From the NCBI GenBank assembly GCA_016647705.1, contig CM028326.1:46716785-46780784 (forward strand): 64,000 nt of DNA, read 5' to 3'. The notes below the pieces were generated by a model. That model was not told the origin of the DNA. It worked only from the letters and a program-made list of their open reading frames with translations, and did not search any database. The translations under genes were made by a program, and so were the position numbers. Shown piece by piece: positions 21,325-33,146 of this stretch. Positions within the stretch are counted from its first letter, which is position 1, and each line of letters begins with the position of its first letter. This DNA comes from Eucommia ulmoides. Its lineage: Eukaryota; Streptophyta; Magnoliopsida; Garryales; Eucommiaceae.

Positions 21325-21927
21325 GATAAAATTACTCCCCTTAGGATATCATAAATCTAGATCACAAGTCCCTTTTAAATACCGAAAGATCTGCTTGATA
21401 GCAGTTAAATGCAACTCTTTCGGCTAAGATTGAAATATTGCATGCAAACAAACACTAAACATAATATATGGTCTACTTGTAGTAAAATGCAATAGGCTAC
21501 CGATCAAACCTCGATACATCTATTCATTGACATTTTCACCCGTATCATCCTTACTGATTTTTGTAGTCGTTGCTATGGAAGTTTTGTACCCTTTAGCACT
21601 ATCAAAGTCGTACTTCTTCAGTAACTCTTTAACGTACTGGGCTTCATTGATAAAATTTCTTATTTAGTTTGTTTGATTTGTAGGCCAAGAAAAATTATAA
21701 ATTCTCCCATCATATTCATGTCAAATTTAACCTGCATTATCTTGACAAGCTCTTGCCGAGGTCTTCATTAATATAACCAAACATAATATCATCCACATAA
21801 ATTTTATACTAATAGAATGTCAGTGTCATTTTGTTTCATAAAAAGAGTTATATCACTTAAACCACGTCGAAAACCATTCTCATTTAAATACTAGCTTAGT
21901 CTCTCATTCCAAGCTCGACAAGGTTGT

Positions 21928-22284
21928 TTAAGTCCATACAATTTTACGTAGTTTAAAAACACGAACATGTAATTTTTCTTTCTCAAAACCTAGTAGTTGT
22001 TCTACATAAACTTTTTCAGTTAGAAAACCATTTAAAAAGGCACTCTTGACTTCCATTTGAAATAATTTAAAATTACAGGAGCATGCAAAAGGCAATAACA
22101 TTCTAATGGTCTTTAATCGAGTAACATGAGTATAAGTTTCATCATAATCTATGCCCTCTTGTTGATTATAGTCATGTGCTACTAATCTTGTTCTGTTTCT
22201 AATTATCATTTCTATTTCATTCTTTTTATTGTGATAAATTCGTTTAGCACCAATAATATGATAAAAGTCAGGTCTAGGAACCAA
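21928..22284 (-). pseudogene. Copia reverse transcriptase N-terminal part, element 2
   Basis: This 118-residue open stretch covers the fingers region of Copia RT: KNEIEMIIRNRTRLVAHDYN, YDETYTHVTRLKTIRMLLPF and QMEVKSAFLNGF. The conserved catalytic Asp of QxDVKxAFLNG is replaced by Glu (QMEVKSAFLNG). The frame is lost after FKLRKI, where KALYGLKQAP is expected. Confidence 0.8.
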
Positions 22285-22490
22285 TGACTATACTTTATTT
22301 CTCTCAATTGAAGCAATTCTTCTTGCATAGCAGAAATCCATGATTCATCAGTTAAGGCTTCATTGATATTTTTAAGTTTAATTTGAGATAGAAATGTAAG
22401 ATTAACAACATCTCTAAAGGAGAATCTAGTATTTACACCTCTTTCAAAATTACCGATAATTGTTTTTACCGAATGTGCAGGAACAATCCT

Positions 22491-24338
22491 TGTTGGCCCA
22501 GTGAGCTACCCAAGAAGGAGGAGTGCATTGGGTAGTATTAAAAAATTATCAGAATAATAATAACACTTCAAAAATTCAAATAATTAATTTTATCCTAAAA
22601 TTAATTATTATCTTTATAGCAGCGGATATGTGTTATCAACTAGATGTACAACAAACAAGAATATAAGTAAAATAAATAAGGTAGCACACCACAATATATC
22701 CTAGTTCACCAAGTTACTCTTGGCTAATTCAGTCCTCCGAGCCCCACGAAGATTCGCACCCACTAATCACTAAGATTCCTTTAAATAGGTAGGAACCAAA
22801 CCTTTACACAATGATTCTTTTCACAAGCTCAAAATCAACCTTTACAAATTCCTTTTCCCAGGCTCAGGAATAACCTCTTCTTTTTCCCAGACTCAAGAAT
22901 AACTTCTACTTTTTATAGGCTCAAGAATAACCTAATTTTTTTTGCACCTTAGGCTAAAGAATCAAAATCTCACAGAAACGCTCCAACTATCATTTTCCCA
23001 AGTAAGGATGAAACTTTTACAAATCACTCACAATTAATTCTATAAAGGAGGAATTAACACCTTAATCTCTTTACTGAAAGATATTGAAACCAAACTACCC
23101 CTGATTAGATACTCTCAATAGTACCTAATCCGCACACAACTCACCAATTACAAGAAATTGATAAGTTCTTCCCACTCAGAGCTTCTACCACCTTAAATCA
23201 ATTTAAACTCGATTAATGTCCCAATAATTACTAGTGATAGAATTAAGTGAGGAAACAAAAATTTGATTATAAAAATTATGTGGGTAGCACAAAATTGAGC
23301 ACGTAATCAGATTGTCTCACAAATCATTTTAAAAGAATTTTTATACTTTTAAAGTTCAAGAACGATTTCTCACATAATCAATTAACAAAGCAAGCAATGA
23401 TAACAATAGACTCAATTAAGAATATGCTTGGAATACTTTTACCAAGAAAATATAAAAATCTGATTATGATAAATATGAATAACACACAAACCTAATGAAC
23501 CATATCTATAGGGATATCATAATATATGTTGCATATCTCAAATAACATTAAATCCCTAATATATCTCGTGAATCCTAACCAAAAAACGGCTAGTAGCGAC
23601 TACTTTTAAAATAAAATCTAGAATTCCATAATATCCTGAAACAATCCCATAAGTCGACCGACCAAGATCACCTATCGACCGATCGATTCAGGATGTAGTC
23701 AAGCCAAAAATTCTGTGCCCATCGGTCGACTTATTTGTCGACCTAGTGATTTAGAGAGTTACATTTTTTGTCATAGGTCGACCGCCCAGTCGACTTATCG
23801 ATTCAGAGAGTTTACATTTAAGCTCCGGTCGACCTACCTGTCGACTTAGAGATTCATAGACTTTTCCTTCTATACTCCGATTAACTTACCTGTCGACTTG
23901 TCAATGCTGAAATCTCTTCTAAATTCATTTTTAATTCATTCTCATCGACGTTTTTGTCCCTTTAACTGATTTCTTTTCTCGGTTAGCTCCACTAAATACT
24001 TAAATTTAATTTTAATCAATTATTAATATTTATTTTTCAATTACACATAAGAGCAAATAATTTAACTAATTAGGATCCTATAAAAAACACACATATTTAT
24101 AAAAGTTATTTAAAAATATTTTTGTGTTGTGAGTAATCCTAATTGGGATATTAAGAGTTAAAATTTAACCTGAGTTATTTTTTCTAGGTTCTTCAAATTC
24201 TTCAACCTCTTAATCCTTCTTCATCCTTTTCATCTTATCTTCATAATTTGAAACTAATAAACTAAAACACTTAATCAAACTATTAGTTCTATAAAAAACA
24301 TCAATCTTTAATTATCCATCAAAATCTTCAGATCAACA
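22491..24338 (-). mobile_element. 3' LTR of Copia element 1
   Basis: The LTR runs TGTTGGCCCAGTGAGC ... GATCAACA and is 1848 bp long. It is bounded on the interior side by the purine tract AAAAGGGAGAGAT (24351-24339, minus strand). The 5 bases before it are ATCCT. Compared with the 5' LTR it lacks several hundred bp around 23495, including the TATA region. It carries the GTCGAC palindrome array at 23640-23920 and R/U5 subrepeats at 22790-22980. It interrupts the RT of element 2, so element 1 is younger. Confidence 0.9.
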
Positions 24339-24351
24339 ATCTCTCCCTTTT
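24339..24351 (-). other. Polypurine tract of Copia element 1
   Basis: AAAAGGGAGAGAT on the minus strand lies directly before the 3' LTR (TGTTGATC). It primes plus-strand DNA synthesis in Copia elements. A second purine tract (AGGGGGAGTGTGG) lies about 60 bp further into the interior. Confidence 0.75.
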
Positions 24352-24881
24352 CGATGATAATAATTAATTTTAATGTTTTCTTCAAAACAATAATATAACC
24401 ACACTCCCCCTGAATTCGAGGATGAGTTTTATAACTCATTTAAGCATAGTAATGAAGATATTCACAAAATAATCAACAAAGCACATATAGAATAAACTCC
24501 CCATTAAGATATTCAATAAAAATATCAACTAATTCTCCTCCTTTGTCATCTAAAAAAAAAAAAAAATTAGGGAGGGGGGAACACCAAAGAACTCTACTCT
24601 AGACAAACATCATTATACTTAACCATACCCAAACTGCGAATGATTTTTACAAACTGATCTTCCGTTAGTGGTTTGGTAAAAACATCAGCAAGCTGGTCGA
24701 ATGTATCAATATACTTAATAACAATGTCCCTTTTCTAAATGTGATCACGAATAAAGTGATGTCTAATCTCTATGTGCTTAGTTCATGAGTATTGTATAGG
24801 ATTCTTACTTAGACAAATAACACTTTTATTATCACAAAAAATCGAGACCTCCTCCATGCAAATTTCAAAGTCATCTAACTA
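24352..24881 (-). other. Copia element 1, 3' non-coding interior
   Basis: This lies between the pol remnant and the polypurine tract. It contains a conserved purine tract (about 24402-24420) and a GATGACAAA-containing segment with partly complementary flanks (24535-24580), equivalent to 20797-20825 and 59462-59496. The end of RNase H (DNKSAI-type region) is readable in pieces above 24790. Confidence 0.6.
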
Positions 24882-25076
24882 TTACTTAATATTTAAAATT
24901 TGAGCACAATAGTTACCAACTGCCATATATTCAGCCTCAGTAATGGATAAGGCTATCGAATTCTGTTTTTTGCTTGACCAAGAAACCAAAACATGTCCTA
25001 ACAAATGACATGATCCACTTGTGTTTTTTTGCTCAACTTTGCAACTGGCAAAATCAGCGTCAGAGTAACTTACCAA
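24882..25076 (-). pseudogene. Copia RNase H domain, element 1
   Basis: This 64-residue frame reads SYSDADFASCKVEQKNTSGS, LGHVLVSWSSKKQNSIALS and TEAEYMAVGNYCAQILNIK, a good match to SIRE-type Copia RNase H with both acidic motifs retained. It is cut off from the RT by stops and ends in a stop before the usual C-terminus. Confidence 0.85.
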
Positions 25077-25618
25077 TTTAAAATCACTCCCCCTAGGATA
25101 CCATAATCCTAGGTCAGTCGTCGCCTTTATGTATCAAAAAATTTGCTTAACCGCAGTCAAGTACGATTCTTTAAGACAAGACTGAAATCTAGCACAAAGA
25201 TAAACATTATACATAATGTCAGGTCTACTAGCAATTAAATACAACAAACTACCAATCATACCTCGATACATTTTTCATTATTACTTTTACTTGTATCATC
25301 TTTATCTATCTTCACAGCCATTGCCATGTGAGTTTTGTACTCTTTAGCACCATCCAAGTCATATTTCTTTAACAACTCCTTGGTGTATTTAGCTTGATTT
25401 ATAAATATCCCTTATTTGGTTTGCTTAATTTACAATCCAAGAAAAAAATTCAGCTCTCCCATCATGCTCATTTAAAATTTAACCTGCATTATCTTAACAA
25501 ACTCTTGGCAAAGATACTCATTAGTAGATCTAAAAATAATATCATCAACATACACTTGTACTAATAGGATATTAGAGTCAGTTTTCTTCACAAACAGTGT
25601 TATATCACAAATACCCCT

Positions 25619-25855
25619 TCAAAAATCGTTTTCGATCAAATATCGGTTAAGTCTCTCATACCAAGTTCTAGGAGCTTGTTTGAGCCCATACAAAGCCTTG
25701 CGAAGTTTAAATACGTGATCGGAAAATTTATCACTTTCAAATCTTGGGAGTTGTTCCACATAAACTTCTTTTACTAGAAAGTCATTTAGAAATACACTCT
25801 TTACATCTATTTGATATAACTTAAAATTACGTGAACATGCAAAAGCGAGTAGCAT
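25619..25855 (-). pseudogene. Copia reverse transcriptase central part, element 1
   Basis: This 78-residue frame contains YQIDVKSVFLNDFLVKEVYV and LRKALYGLKQAPRTWYERL, RT blocks around the first catalytic Asp. The YVDD motif is readable in another frame at about 25531-25555 (VYVDDIIF). Frameshifts on both sides show the enzyme is dead. Confidence 0.85.
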
Positions 25856-25906
25856 TCTAATTGCTTCTAGTCTAGCAACAGGAGCTTAGGTCTCATCATA
25901 ATCAAT

Positions 25907-26830
25907 TCATTCCTCTTGATTATAGCCCTGTGCTACTAATCGTACTTTGTTTCTAATTACCATGCCAAATTCATCTTTTTTATTTCTAAAAATCCATTTA
26001 GTATCAAAAACTGGATGAAAATCCGGTCTCAGAATAAGACACCATACTTTATTCCGCTCAAATTGAACTAACTCATCTTGTATTGCGGAAATCCAAGATT
26101 CATCAGTTAACGCATCATCTATATTTTTAGGCTCAATTTGAGATAAGAAAGAAAGATTAATTATATCCCTATGAGAAGAACAAGTACTTACACCACTTTC
26201 AAAATTACCGATGATTTCTTTTACCGAATGTCCCGGTACTGTCTTTATAGCTTGTGGTAAAGTCGAATATTTTTTCTTAGGTTCTTCCTCTTGTTGGGAC
26301 TCCTTAGGTACATTATCACCTTGGTTTTGGTTATTTGAAATACCTGCATCATCATCATCTAAAACCTTTTTCGACAAGAATGGATTAGCTTCCTCAAAAA
26401 CAATATGCATAGTTTCTTCTACTACTAACGTACGTTTATTATAAACTCTATAAGCCTTACTGTTAGTAACATATCCAAGGAAAATCCCATAATTAGATTT
26501 AGTATCAAATTTACCAAGATTATCCTTATCATTCAAAATAAAACACTTACATCTAAATACTTTAAAATAGGAAATATTAGGAGTCTTACCATTCCAGATT
26601 TCATATGGGGTTTTGTTAAACCCTCTACGAATTGATACGCGATTCACCACGTGGCAAACTGTACTTACTACTTTAGCCCAAAAGTAGGTTGGTAAGCGAT
26701 TTTCATTATGTATCATTCTGGCCACCTCTTGAAACGTCATGTTCTTCCTTTCCATTACACCATTTTGTTGTGGTGATCTTGGTGCAAAAAAGTTATGAGC
26801 ATAACCATGCTCATCACAGTAACTTACCAC
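25907..26830 (-). pseudogene. Copia integrase C-terminal half and RT start, element 1
   Basis: This 307-residue frame begins in the integrase core after its second Asp, with NFFAPRSPQQNGVMERKN carrying the catalytic Glu. It goes on through the Copia integrase C-terminal GKTPNISYFKVFRCKCF and GIFLGYVTNSKAYRVYNKRT, an acidic linker (VLDDDDAGISNNQNQGDNV), and the RT opening ALTDESWISAIQDEL, TKWIFRNKKDEFGMVIRNK and LVAQGYNQEE. A stop near 25907 separates it from the next RT block. It is the longest pol stretch left in element 1. Confidence 0.9.
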
Positions 26831-26935
26831 ATCATCATTCTTAAACTCTTTTCCTATGTCAGTTTGAATGTTAATAATGGAACACTGCTTCTCATTTTGA
26901 ACACGTTTACAAAATTTAGCAATAAAAGAAGCAAC

Positions 26936-27157
26936 CTAACTTTTCTTAGCAAGAGAAAATACCCAGGTAAGTCTGGAATAATGATCAACTATAACAAACA
27001 CATAAAACTTACTACCAAAACTAGCAATAGAGTTAGGCCCAAACAAATCAAGATGCAACAATTCAAGATATCCAGACGTGGACGTGTGCATTTTTTTTTT
27101 AAATGTTGATCTAACCTGCTTGCCTAATTGACATGCATCACATACTTTATCTTTCAC
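26936..27157 (-). pseudogene. Copia integrase zinc-binding end and core start, element 1
   Basis: This 73-residue frame has VCDACQLGKQVRSTF (last two Cys of the HHCC GAG-pre-integrase zinc site), then LLHLDLFGPN with the first catalytic Asp, and VFVIVDHYSRLTWVFSLAKK. A stop at about 26936 breaks the core before its second Asp. Confidence 0.85.
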
Positions 27158-27402
27158 AAATTATGTTTAAGTCCATCAACTAGTAATGCATCTTTAATAA
27201 TAGTAGTACCATTATCGATATTACCTATACCAATAATTTTACCCTTTGTGTTGTCTCCAAAAGTTACATGACCTCCATCTTTAGGTGTCAAAGATGTAAA
27301 TTTTCCTTTGTCTCCCGTCATGTATTGAGAACAACCACTATATAGGAACAATTTGTCCTTACTTATTGAAGCTTTTAGAATAACCTGCAAGGAGCAACTC
27401 AA
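27154..27402 (-). pseudogene. Copia aspartic protease, element 1, catalytic Asp lost
   Basis: This 82-residue frame reads KLFLYSGCSQYMTGDKGKF, then GGHVTFGDNTKGKIIGIGNI. In SIRE-type elements this is LDSGCSxHMTGD; here the catalytic Asp codon is TAT (Tyr, 27342-27340) instead of GAT. The protease would mature the gag-pol polyprotein; this copy cannot. Confidence 0.85.
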
Positions 27403-27425
27403 ATAGTTCCTAAGTGGTACCCAGC

Positions 27426-28796
27426 CTAAGTGGGTCTGAACTTGTTAGTCGGGACAATTTTGATTCCTTTTGGAACCCAAATTTGCCTACAATTAGATAT
27501 TTTACCAAAAAATCTATGAATAATATGCCCCACAATATTACATTTAAAACATCTAATAAGATCCTTAGTTTCAGAAAAGAATTTATGAAAATATTTTTGT
27601 TTAAGATTTTTCTGAAATTCAATACCATCTTTATAAAAAATTCCATGTGAACTTCCCAAAAGCATTTTCAAGTTATTTTCACCGCTGGTGAATTTGAGAA
27701 TAATTGAATGCAAATCCGTCAACTTGGATTTCAATTCATTGTTTTTAGATTCGTAGTCCATCATTTGTTTGTTTAATGTATTAATTATACTTTGAAGGGT
27801 ATTTATTTTAGAACACTGGTTTTTATAATCATGAGAAAGTTCTTGATAAATATCAAATAATTTATCAAAATCTAAAGGACAAAAACTTGAACATTTAGTT
27901 ATCTCACCACCAGTGGCCATCAATACAAACATGGACATATCTTCACTATCTGATTTTTTCAAGCTACTTGATCCAGTATCATCCCAAGTAGCCTTGATGG
28001 ATTTCTTCTTACTCTTCTTTGCTTTCTTCTTTTCTTTCTTCTTCTTTTCCTTTTCTTTATCCTTCTTCGATTCGGGACAATCATTTTGAAAATGACCGAT
28101 CTTATGACACTTGTAACATTCCACTTTAGTCATGTTGTGGCGTCTTCTCCCATGGAATGTGCGCTGAGTTATTCTTCTAAAATTCTTTGTGAGAAGCCCC
28201 ACATATTTCTCTTGCTCACTGTCAAGACTTTCATCATTACTGTCATCATCTTTTTCAATTTTTTTAGCTTTTAGCACTAAGGATTTTCTCTTGCTATTTT
28301 CGATGTCATTCTCATATCCTTTAATTGTCGCTTCATGAGTCATCAAATTGTCGACGAGATCATCAATTTCGTATTTGCTAAGATCCTTAGCTTCCTTAGT
28401 TGCCGTCACCTTTGACTCCCATATTTTTGTTAAAGATCTTAGGACCTTTCGAACTCTATCCTCCATGGAGTATGGATTTCTAAGTTGACTCAAGTGATTG
28501 CAAATGTTGTTGAAGCAAGTATACATCTTATGAATCATTTCAGTTTCTTCCATTCTGAACAATTCAAATTCCCTTATAAGAGCGTTGATTTTCGATTGCT
28601 TTACTTGACTTGTTCTTTCGTGGGTAACTTGTAGCTTATCCCTCATCTCCTTTGCAGATTTACAACCTGAAACTCTAGAATATTCATTAGCATCTAAATA
28701 GAAAAATAGAATGTTAATAGTCTGAGGGTTTATAGAGAGTTTTTGCTTATCAGAAGTAGTTACCTGTTCCTTCATCTTCTCGATTCCATTTTCCAT
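27426..28796 (-). pseudogene. Copia gag (SIRE-like), long open frame, element 1
   Basis: This 456-residue uninterrupted frame is the capsid/nucleocapsid part. From the N-terminus it holds a UBN2/Retrotran_gag-like helical domain (for example EMRDKLQVTHERTSQVKQSK, FELFRMEETEMIHKMYTCFN), an acidic stretch, a CCHC zinc knuckle CYKCHKIGHFQNDC near residue 227, a Lys-rich tract, a coiled-coil segment, and a degraded second knuckle CFKCNIVGHIIHRF (last Cys lost). It ends IWVPKGIKIVPTNKF, typical of SIRE elements just before the protease. A stop then separates it from the protease frame. Confidence 0.9.
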
Positions 28797-29008
28797 TGGA
28801 ACAAATGGACTATCCTCAATTGCTAGCCATACATCATAATTTGTATCATGAAGGAATACTATTATTCTGTCTTTCTAAAACGAATAACTTTCACTTGCAA
28901 ACAACGGTGGTCAGTGAATAGACCACCCCTCAGCTAGTGTGCCTATTATGTGCGCCATGTCATCTTTGTTAGTTAAGTATGTCGAGCTAAACCAACTCTA
29001 ATACCAAT
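28797..29008 (-). other. Copia element 1 leader and primer-binding site
   Basis: This is the untranslated leader between the 5' LTR and gag. The primer site is TGGTATTAGAGTTGG (29006-28992, minus strand), 2 bp from the LTR and complementary with mismatches to initiator tRNA-Met. It fixes the minus-strand orientation. Confidence 0.85.
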
Positions 29009-30902
29009 TGTTGGCCCGGTGAACCACCTAAGAGGAAGGTGAATTGGGTAGATAAAAAACCATCAGAGAAAAAAATACTTTAATAATCCAAATAATTAAT
29101 TTTAATCATAAATTAATTATTATCTTTATATCACAACGAAAATATAAAATCAACTAGGTGCACACCAATCAACAAAAATAAATAATGTAAAGATAGTAAC
29201 ACATCAGAAATTTATACTGGTTTACCAAGCTACTATTGGCTAATCCAGTCCTCCGAGCCCCACGGAGAGTCGCACCCACTAAACTCAAAATTTCTTTAAA
29301 GGTAGAAACCAAACTCTGACAAATATTCTTTTATAGGCTCATAATCAACCTTTACAAATTCATTTTCACAGGCTTAGGAATAACCACTACTTTTTTACAG
29401 GCTCAAGAATAATCTAATTCTTTTTTAAATTAAGGCTAAAGAATCAAAATCTCACAAATACTCCAAATATCCTTTTACCTGATAAGGATTGAACCGTTAC
29501 AAAATTGCTGACAAAATAATTCAATCTAGGAAGAATTATTACCTCAATCTCTTTACAAGAAGAGATTGAAACCAACTACCCTTAGATTAAATACTCCCAA
29601 CAGTATTCAATCCGTCACTCAACTCACCAATTAAAAATTGACAAGTGATTTTTCTCACTCGGAGCTTCTACCACCCTAGATAAATTAGAACTCAATTAAT
29701 ATCCCAAAACTAGGGATAGAAAAGTGAGATATTCAAAATCTGATTTTAAACTAAAATAGGTAGCACGTAATCAGATTTATTCAAGAAATTGTTTCGAAAA
29801 TATTTTTTAATAATAAAATAGAAAATAATTTCTAAAGATCAAATTCAAAATATAATCAAGCAATACTAAATAGAAAATGATTTGGAAAGATCTCACCTGG
29901 AATCCACCAAAAGAAAAATTATAGCAACGTCACTTCATATTCGGTAGCAGCAATGATCCACAGTAAATAATTCTCAAAAATAATTCTTAGAAAAGCTTTC
30001 ACAATTCTCAACATGATTTCTCCTAGAAAAGCTCTCACAATTCTCAATAATATTTCTCTTAGAAAAGGTTAGTATAATTCTCTTAATCACTCTCTAATAT
30101 GAAAAACCCAGGTCTATATAAATAGAAATAAAATAAGCTCTCTAACGGCTTGTTCTCAGTTGTTATGACATTTAATGCTCTTATGGACCCCTTATATCAT
30201 TAAGAGTTCATCTTGGTTCAAATCACTTAAATATAGATTTTAAACTTCTGAATTAAGTCCCCAAAATATTTCTTAATCTCAATTAAATAGGATAGAAAGT
30301 ATTACATGTACCAAATTGAAAAATATTCAAACTTAACAAACCATATCTATGATATCATAATATATGTTGCATATCTCAAATAATATTAAATCCTTAATAT
30401 ACCTTCTGAATCCTAACCCAAAACCGGCTAGTAACGACTACTTTTAGAATAAAATCTGGAATTCCGTAATATCCTGAAACAATCCCATAAGTCGACCGAC
30501 CAAGATCACCTGTCGACCGATCGATTTAGAATGTAGCCAAGCCAAAAATTCTGTGCCCATCGGTCGACCTATCTGTCGACCTAGCGATTCAAAGAGTTAC
30601 ATTTCTTGTCCTAAGTCGATTGCCCAGTCGACTTATTGATTCAGAGAGTTCACATTTAAGCTTCAATCGACCTACCTGTCGACTTAGAGATTCAGAGACT
30701 TTTCCTTCTATACTCCGATCAATTTACCTGTCGACTTGTCAATGCTGAAATCTCTTCTAAATTCAATTTTAATTCATTCTCATCGACGTTTTTGCCCCTT
30801 TAACTGATTTCTTTTCTCGGTTAGCTCCACTAAATACTTAAATTTAATTTTAATCAATTATTAATATTTGTTTTTCAATTACACATAGGAGCAAATAATT
30901 TA
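29009..30902 (-). mobile_element. 5' LTR of Copia element 1, truncated
   Basis: It begins TGTTGGCCCGGTGAAC and aligns with the 3' LTR as far as GGAGCAAATAATTTA. It stops abruptly at 30902 against Gypsy protease sequence, so the outer LTR end (about 275 bp) and its target duplication are lost. U3 has GTCGAC-type palindromes (30485-30740), the TATA box lies at 30124-30115 (TATTTATATA, minus strand) and R/U5 subrepeats lie at 29280-29480. Confidence 0.85.
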
Positions 30903-30983
30903 GGTCTATCCGAAAGGTTATCAGTCCTATAGTAATTGGCAAGGTTCTCCCATGGGTTCCCTTTTTTTACCGTTGAAGGTTTG
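30903..30983 (-). mobile_element. Gypsy (Tat-type) protease fragment, part 2
   Basis: In the minus frame this reads FDGKKREPMGELANYY after joining to 33147-33267. It is the downstream half of a retropepsin segment split by the solo LTR at 30984-33146, and it is truncated at 30902. Confidence 0.6.
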
Positions 30984-33146
30984 TGTTGAACCTAATATTT
31001 TGATGAACAATTAAATGTTGATGTTTTATGAAACTAATAGTTTTATTGAGTGGTTTTGGATTAAAAGTTTTATAGGTTGAAATGAGAAAAAGAATGGGTC
31101 AAAAAATATTAATCAATTAAGAATCAATGGATTCAAGATGCGTGAAAGATGAAGAAAATGAAGATTTTCAGAGCATTAAAGAGAAAATAACTCATCAATT
31201 TATGCTCTTAATACAACTCGATTTAGGATCACACACGACATGTTAAAAAAATAATTCTTGTCTGTGTCTTAATCAGAAGTGATAAGTTCAAGAATATAAA
31301 TGGTTTTTATAATGTGTTAAAGCATAAAAACATTTTTGGTTAAGGGTCTAATTAAAAAAAGTGGTTTGAGCATTTAACATAGTGTATTTTTGGGTTAATT
31401 CGGTCAATCAACGAAAGGAGTCGGTTAACTAACCAAAACAATGAGTTAAAGAAGTAAAACGAGTAACCTACTGATCAATTTGATCAATCAACGGGTACGG
31501 TTGATCGACTAACAAATCTAGTAGCCGAAAGAAAGAAAAATAAGGGACCAACTGGTCTATTTGGTCAACCAATCAATAGGGTCGGTTAACTAACCAAACT
31601 AGTACAACGGTAAAAATTGTAACTATTGTACAAGGCCGGTTAGTTGGCGTTGGTGGTTAGTCAACCGATGGTAGCAATCAACAAATTTGACTAACTCGGT
31701 TTTTTTTTATTTATCATTTCTCCTCGATTTTGATAAACTCAAGTGAGGTTTTTGAGGGAATTGAAATTTTTTCTTATATATATCATATATTATATATCTC
31801 CTATTTATTTGGTCCACATATTTATTTATTTTCTTAATTAAATTGATAAAACACTTCCTATTCTTAATGATTTTGATTTGAAAAAGTTTTAAAGACTAAA
31901 ATGAGCTTTTCTAAAAGTGATTTTAAATGGAATATACTTATTTTGGAAGCATATGATATATGGTATCTTAGAGTGTCATTTAATGATATATCTTTTGAAA
32001 ACTAGTTGTTATAAATTTAGTTCTAAGTGTATAAATATGGACCTACGGGATTCAAAAATGGTAATCAAGAATATTAGCTTTTTGGCTATCAATTTTTTGG
32101 CTATTCTAAGAGAGATTTTTATGTTGAAAATTATAAGTGAGATTAGTGAAAGAGTTCTTGATTAAAGGAGCTAAAAGTTGTGGTCAACGATTAGTGTTCG
32201 CTATTGAGTTATCGTAATCATTTTCAAAGAATTTCGATAAGATCTTTTCAAGCTATTTATTTTGCTCTCTTAGATTATTTGTTTAATTGTTTGGATAAGT
32301 TGTGTTAAGAAAAATCGTTTTCAAATCTAATTTCAAGAAAATCGTTTAAAACAGTTTTTATTTAAGAAATCTGATTATCTACTATTTGTGCTTTAAATTA
32401 TTTAAATCATATTTGTGCCTCACATTGAATCTATCACTTAGTATTTCGGGACATTAATTAAGTATAATTGTATTGCAGTAGTAAAAGTTTGTTGTTGGAA
32501 GAAACTTGAAATCTTTTATATTTTTTATTTTGAGTGGATTAGACACGTTTGGGCCGGTGTCTAATCAAGATAGTTAGGTTTTAATCTTTAGTCTATGAAA
32601 AAGATTGTGGTTTAATCTTTAGCCTAAAAAAGGATCAAGGTTTGATCTTTAGCCCGCGAAAATGATTATGTTAGTCTTCAACCTTTGAAATATTAGGTTT
32701 TAGTTCTTCTTGTAATAGAATTGAGTAATTGTAAAGATTCTTCCTAAGTCTGCTAAAGGATAAGTGTAAAAGCATAAGAGAGCGATAGGTTGATTTTGAG
32801 CCTGTGAAAAGAATCAGGGTTGTAAAGATTGATTCTAAGCCTGTGAAAAGAATCAAAATTGTAAGGGCTTGGTTCCTGCCTAGGAAAGGAATCAAGGGGT
32901 AGTGGATTGAGAAATCCCCATATCCCCATAAATCATAAGATTAACTTGCTGGATCAGAATAAATTCTTGTGTGCTACATCGTTGTTTTTCGCTTTGTTTG
33001 GGTGTGGAATTAGCTCAGCATATTTTCGTTGCTTAACAAGATAACAATCAATTAGGAAAATTGATTTCTTGAATTTGAATTTATTGTTTAAAGTTTTTGT
33101 AACTACCCAATTCACGTCACCTTTTACGTTGATCTTTGGGCCAACA
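30984..33146 (+). mobile_element. Solo LTR, SIRE-like Copia, plus orientation
   Basis: Ends are TGTTGAACC and GGGCCAACA, 2163 bp. The flanks GTTTG (30979-30983) and GTTCG (33147-33151) differ by one C/T transition and are the probable target duplication. It carries a palindrome array at 31400-31690 (GGTCAATC, GGTTAACT, GGTTGATC forms), a TATAAATA box at 32030-32037 and R/U5 subrepeats near 32560-32890. Removing it rejoins a Gypsy protease reading frame. Confidence 0.85.

Larger units (their letters stand above)
20558..22490 (-). mobile_element. Copia element 2 interior: degraded RT and RNase H
   Basis: SIRE-like Copia pol, minus strand, truncated at 22490 where element 1 inserted. Readable parts, in coding order: linker HSVKTIIGNFE (about 22475); RT start near 22250 (GAKRIYHNKKNEIEMIIRN, YNQQEGIDYDETY); KSAFLNGFLTEKVYVEQL; the catalytic KIYVDDIMFG (about 21775-21808); and RNase H at 21324-21031 (HFLGHVLVSWSDKKHNSIAL). 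Stops and frameshifts separate the blocks. The purine tract AGGGGGAGTGTGG lies at about 20607-20619, and a potential hairpin at 20797-20825. It is not functional. Confidence 0.85.
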
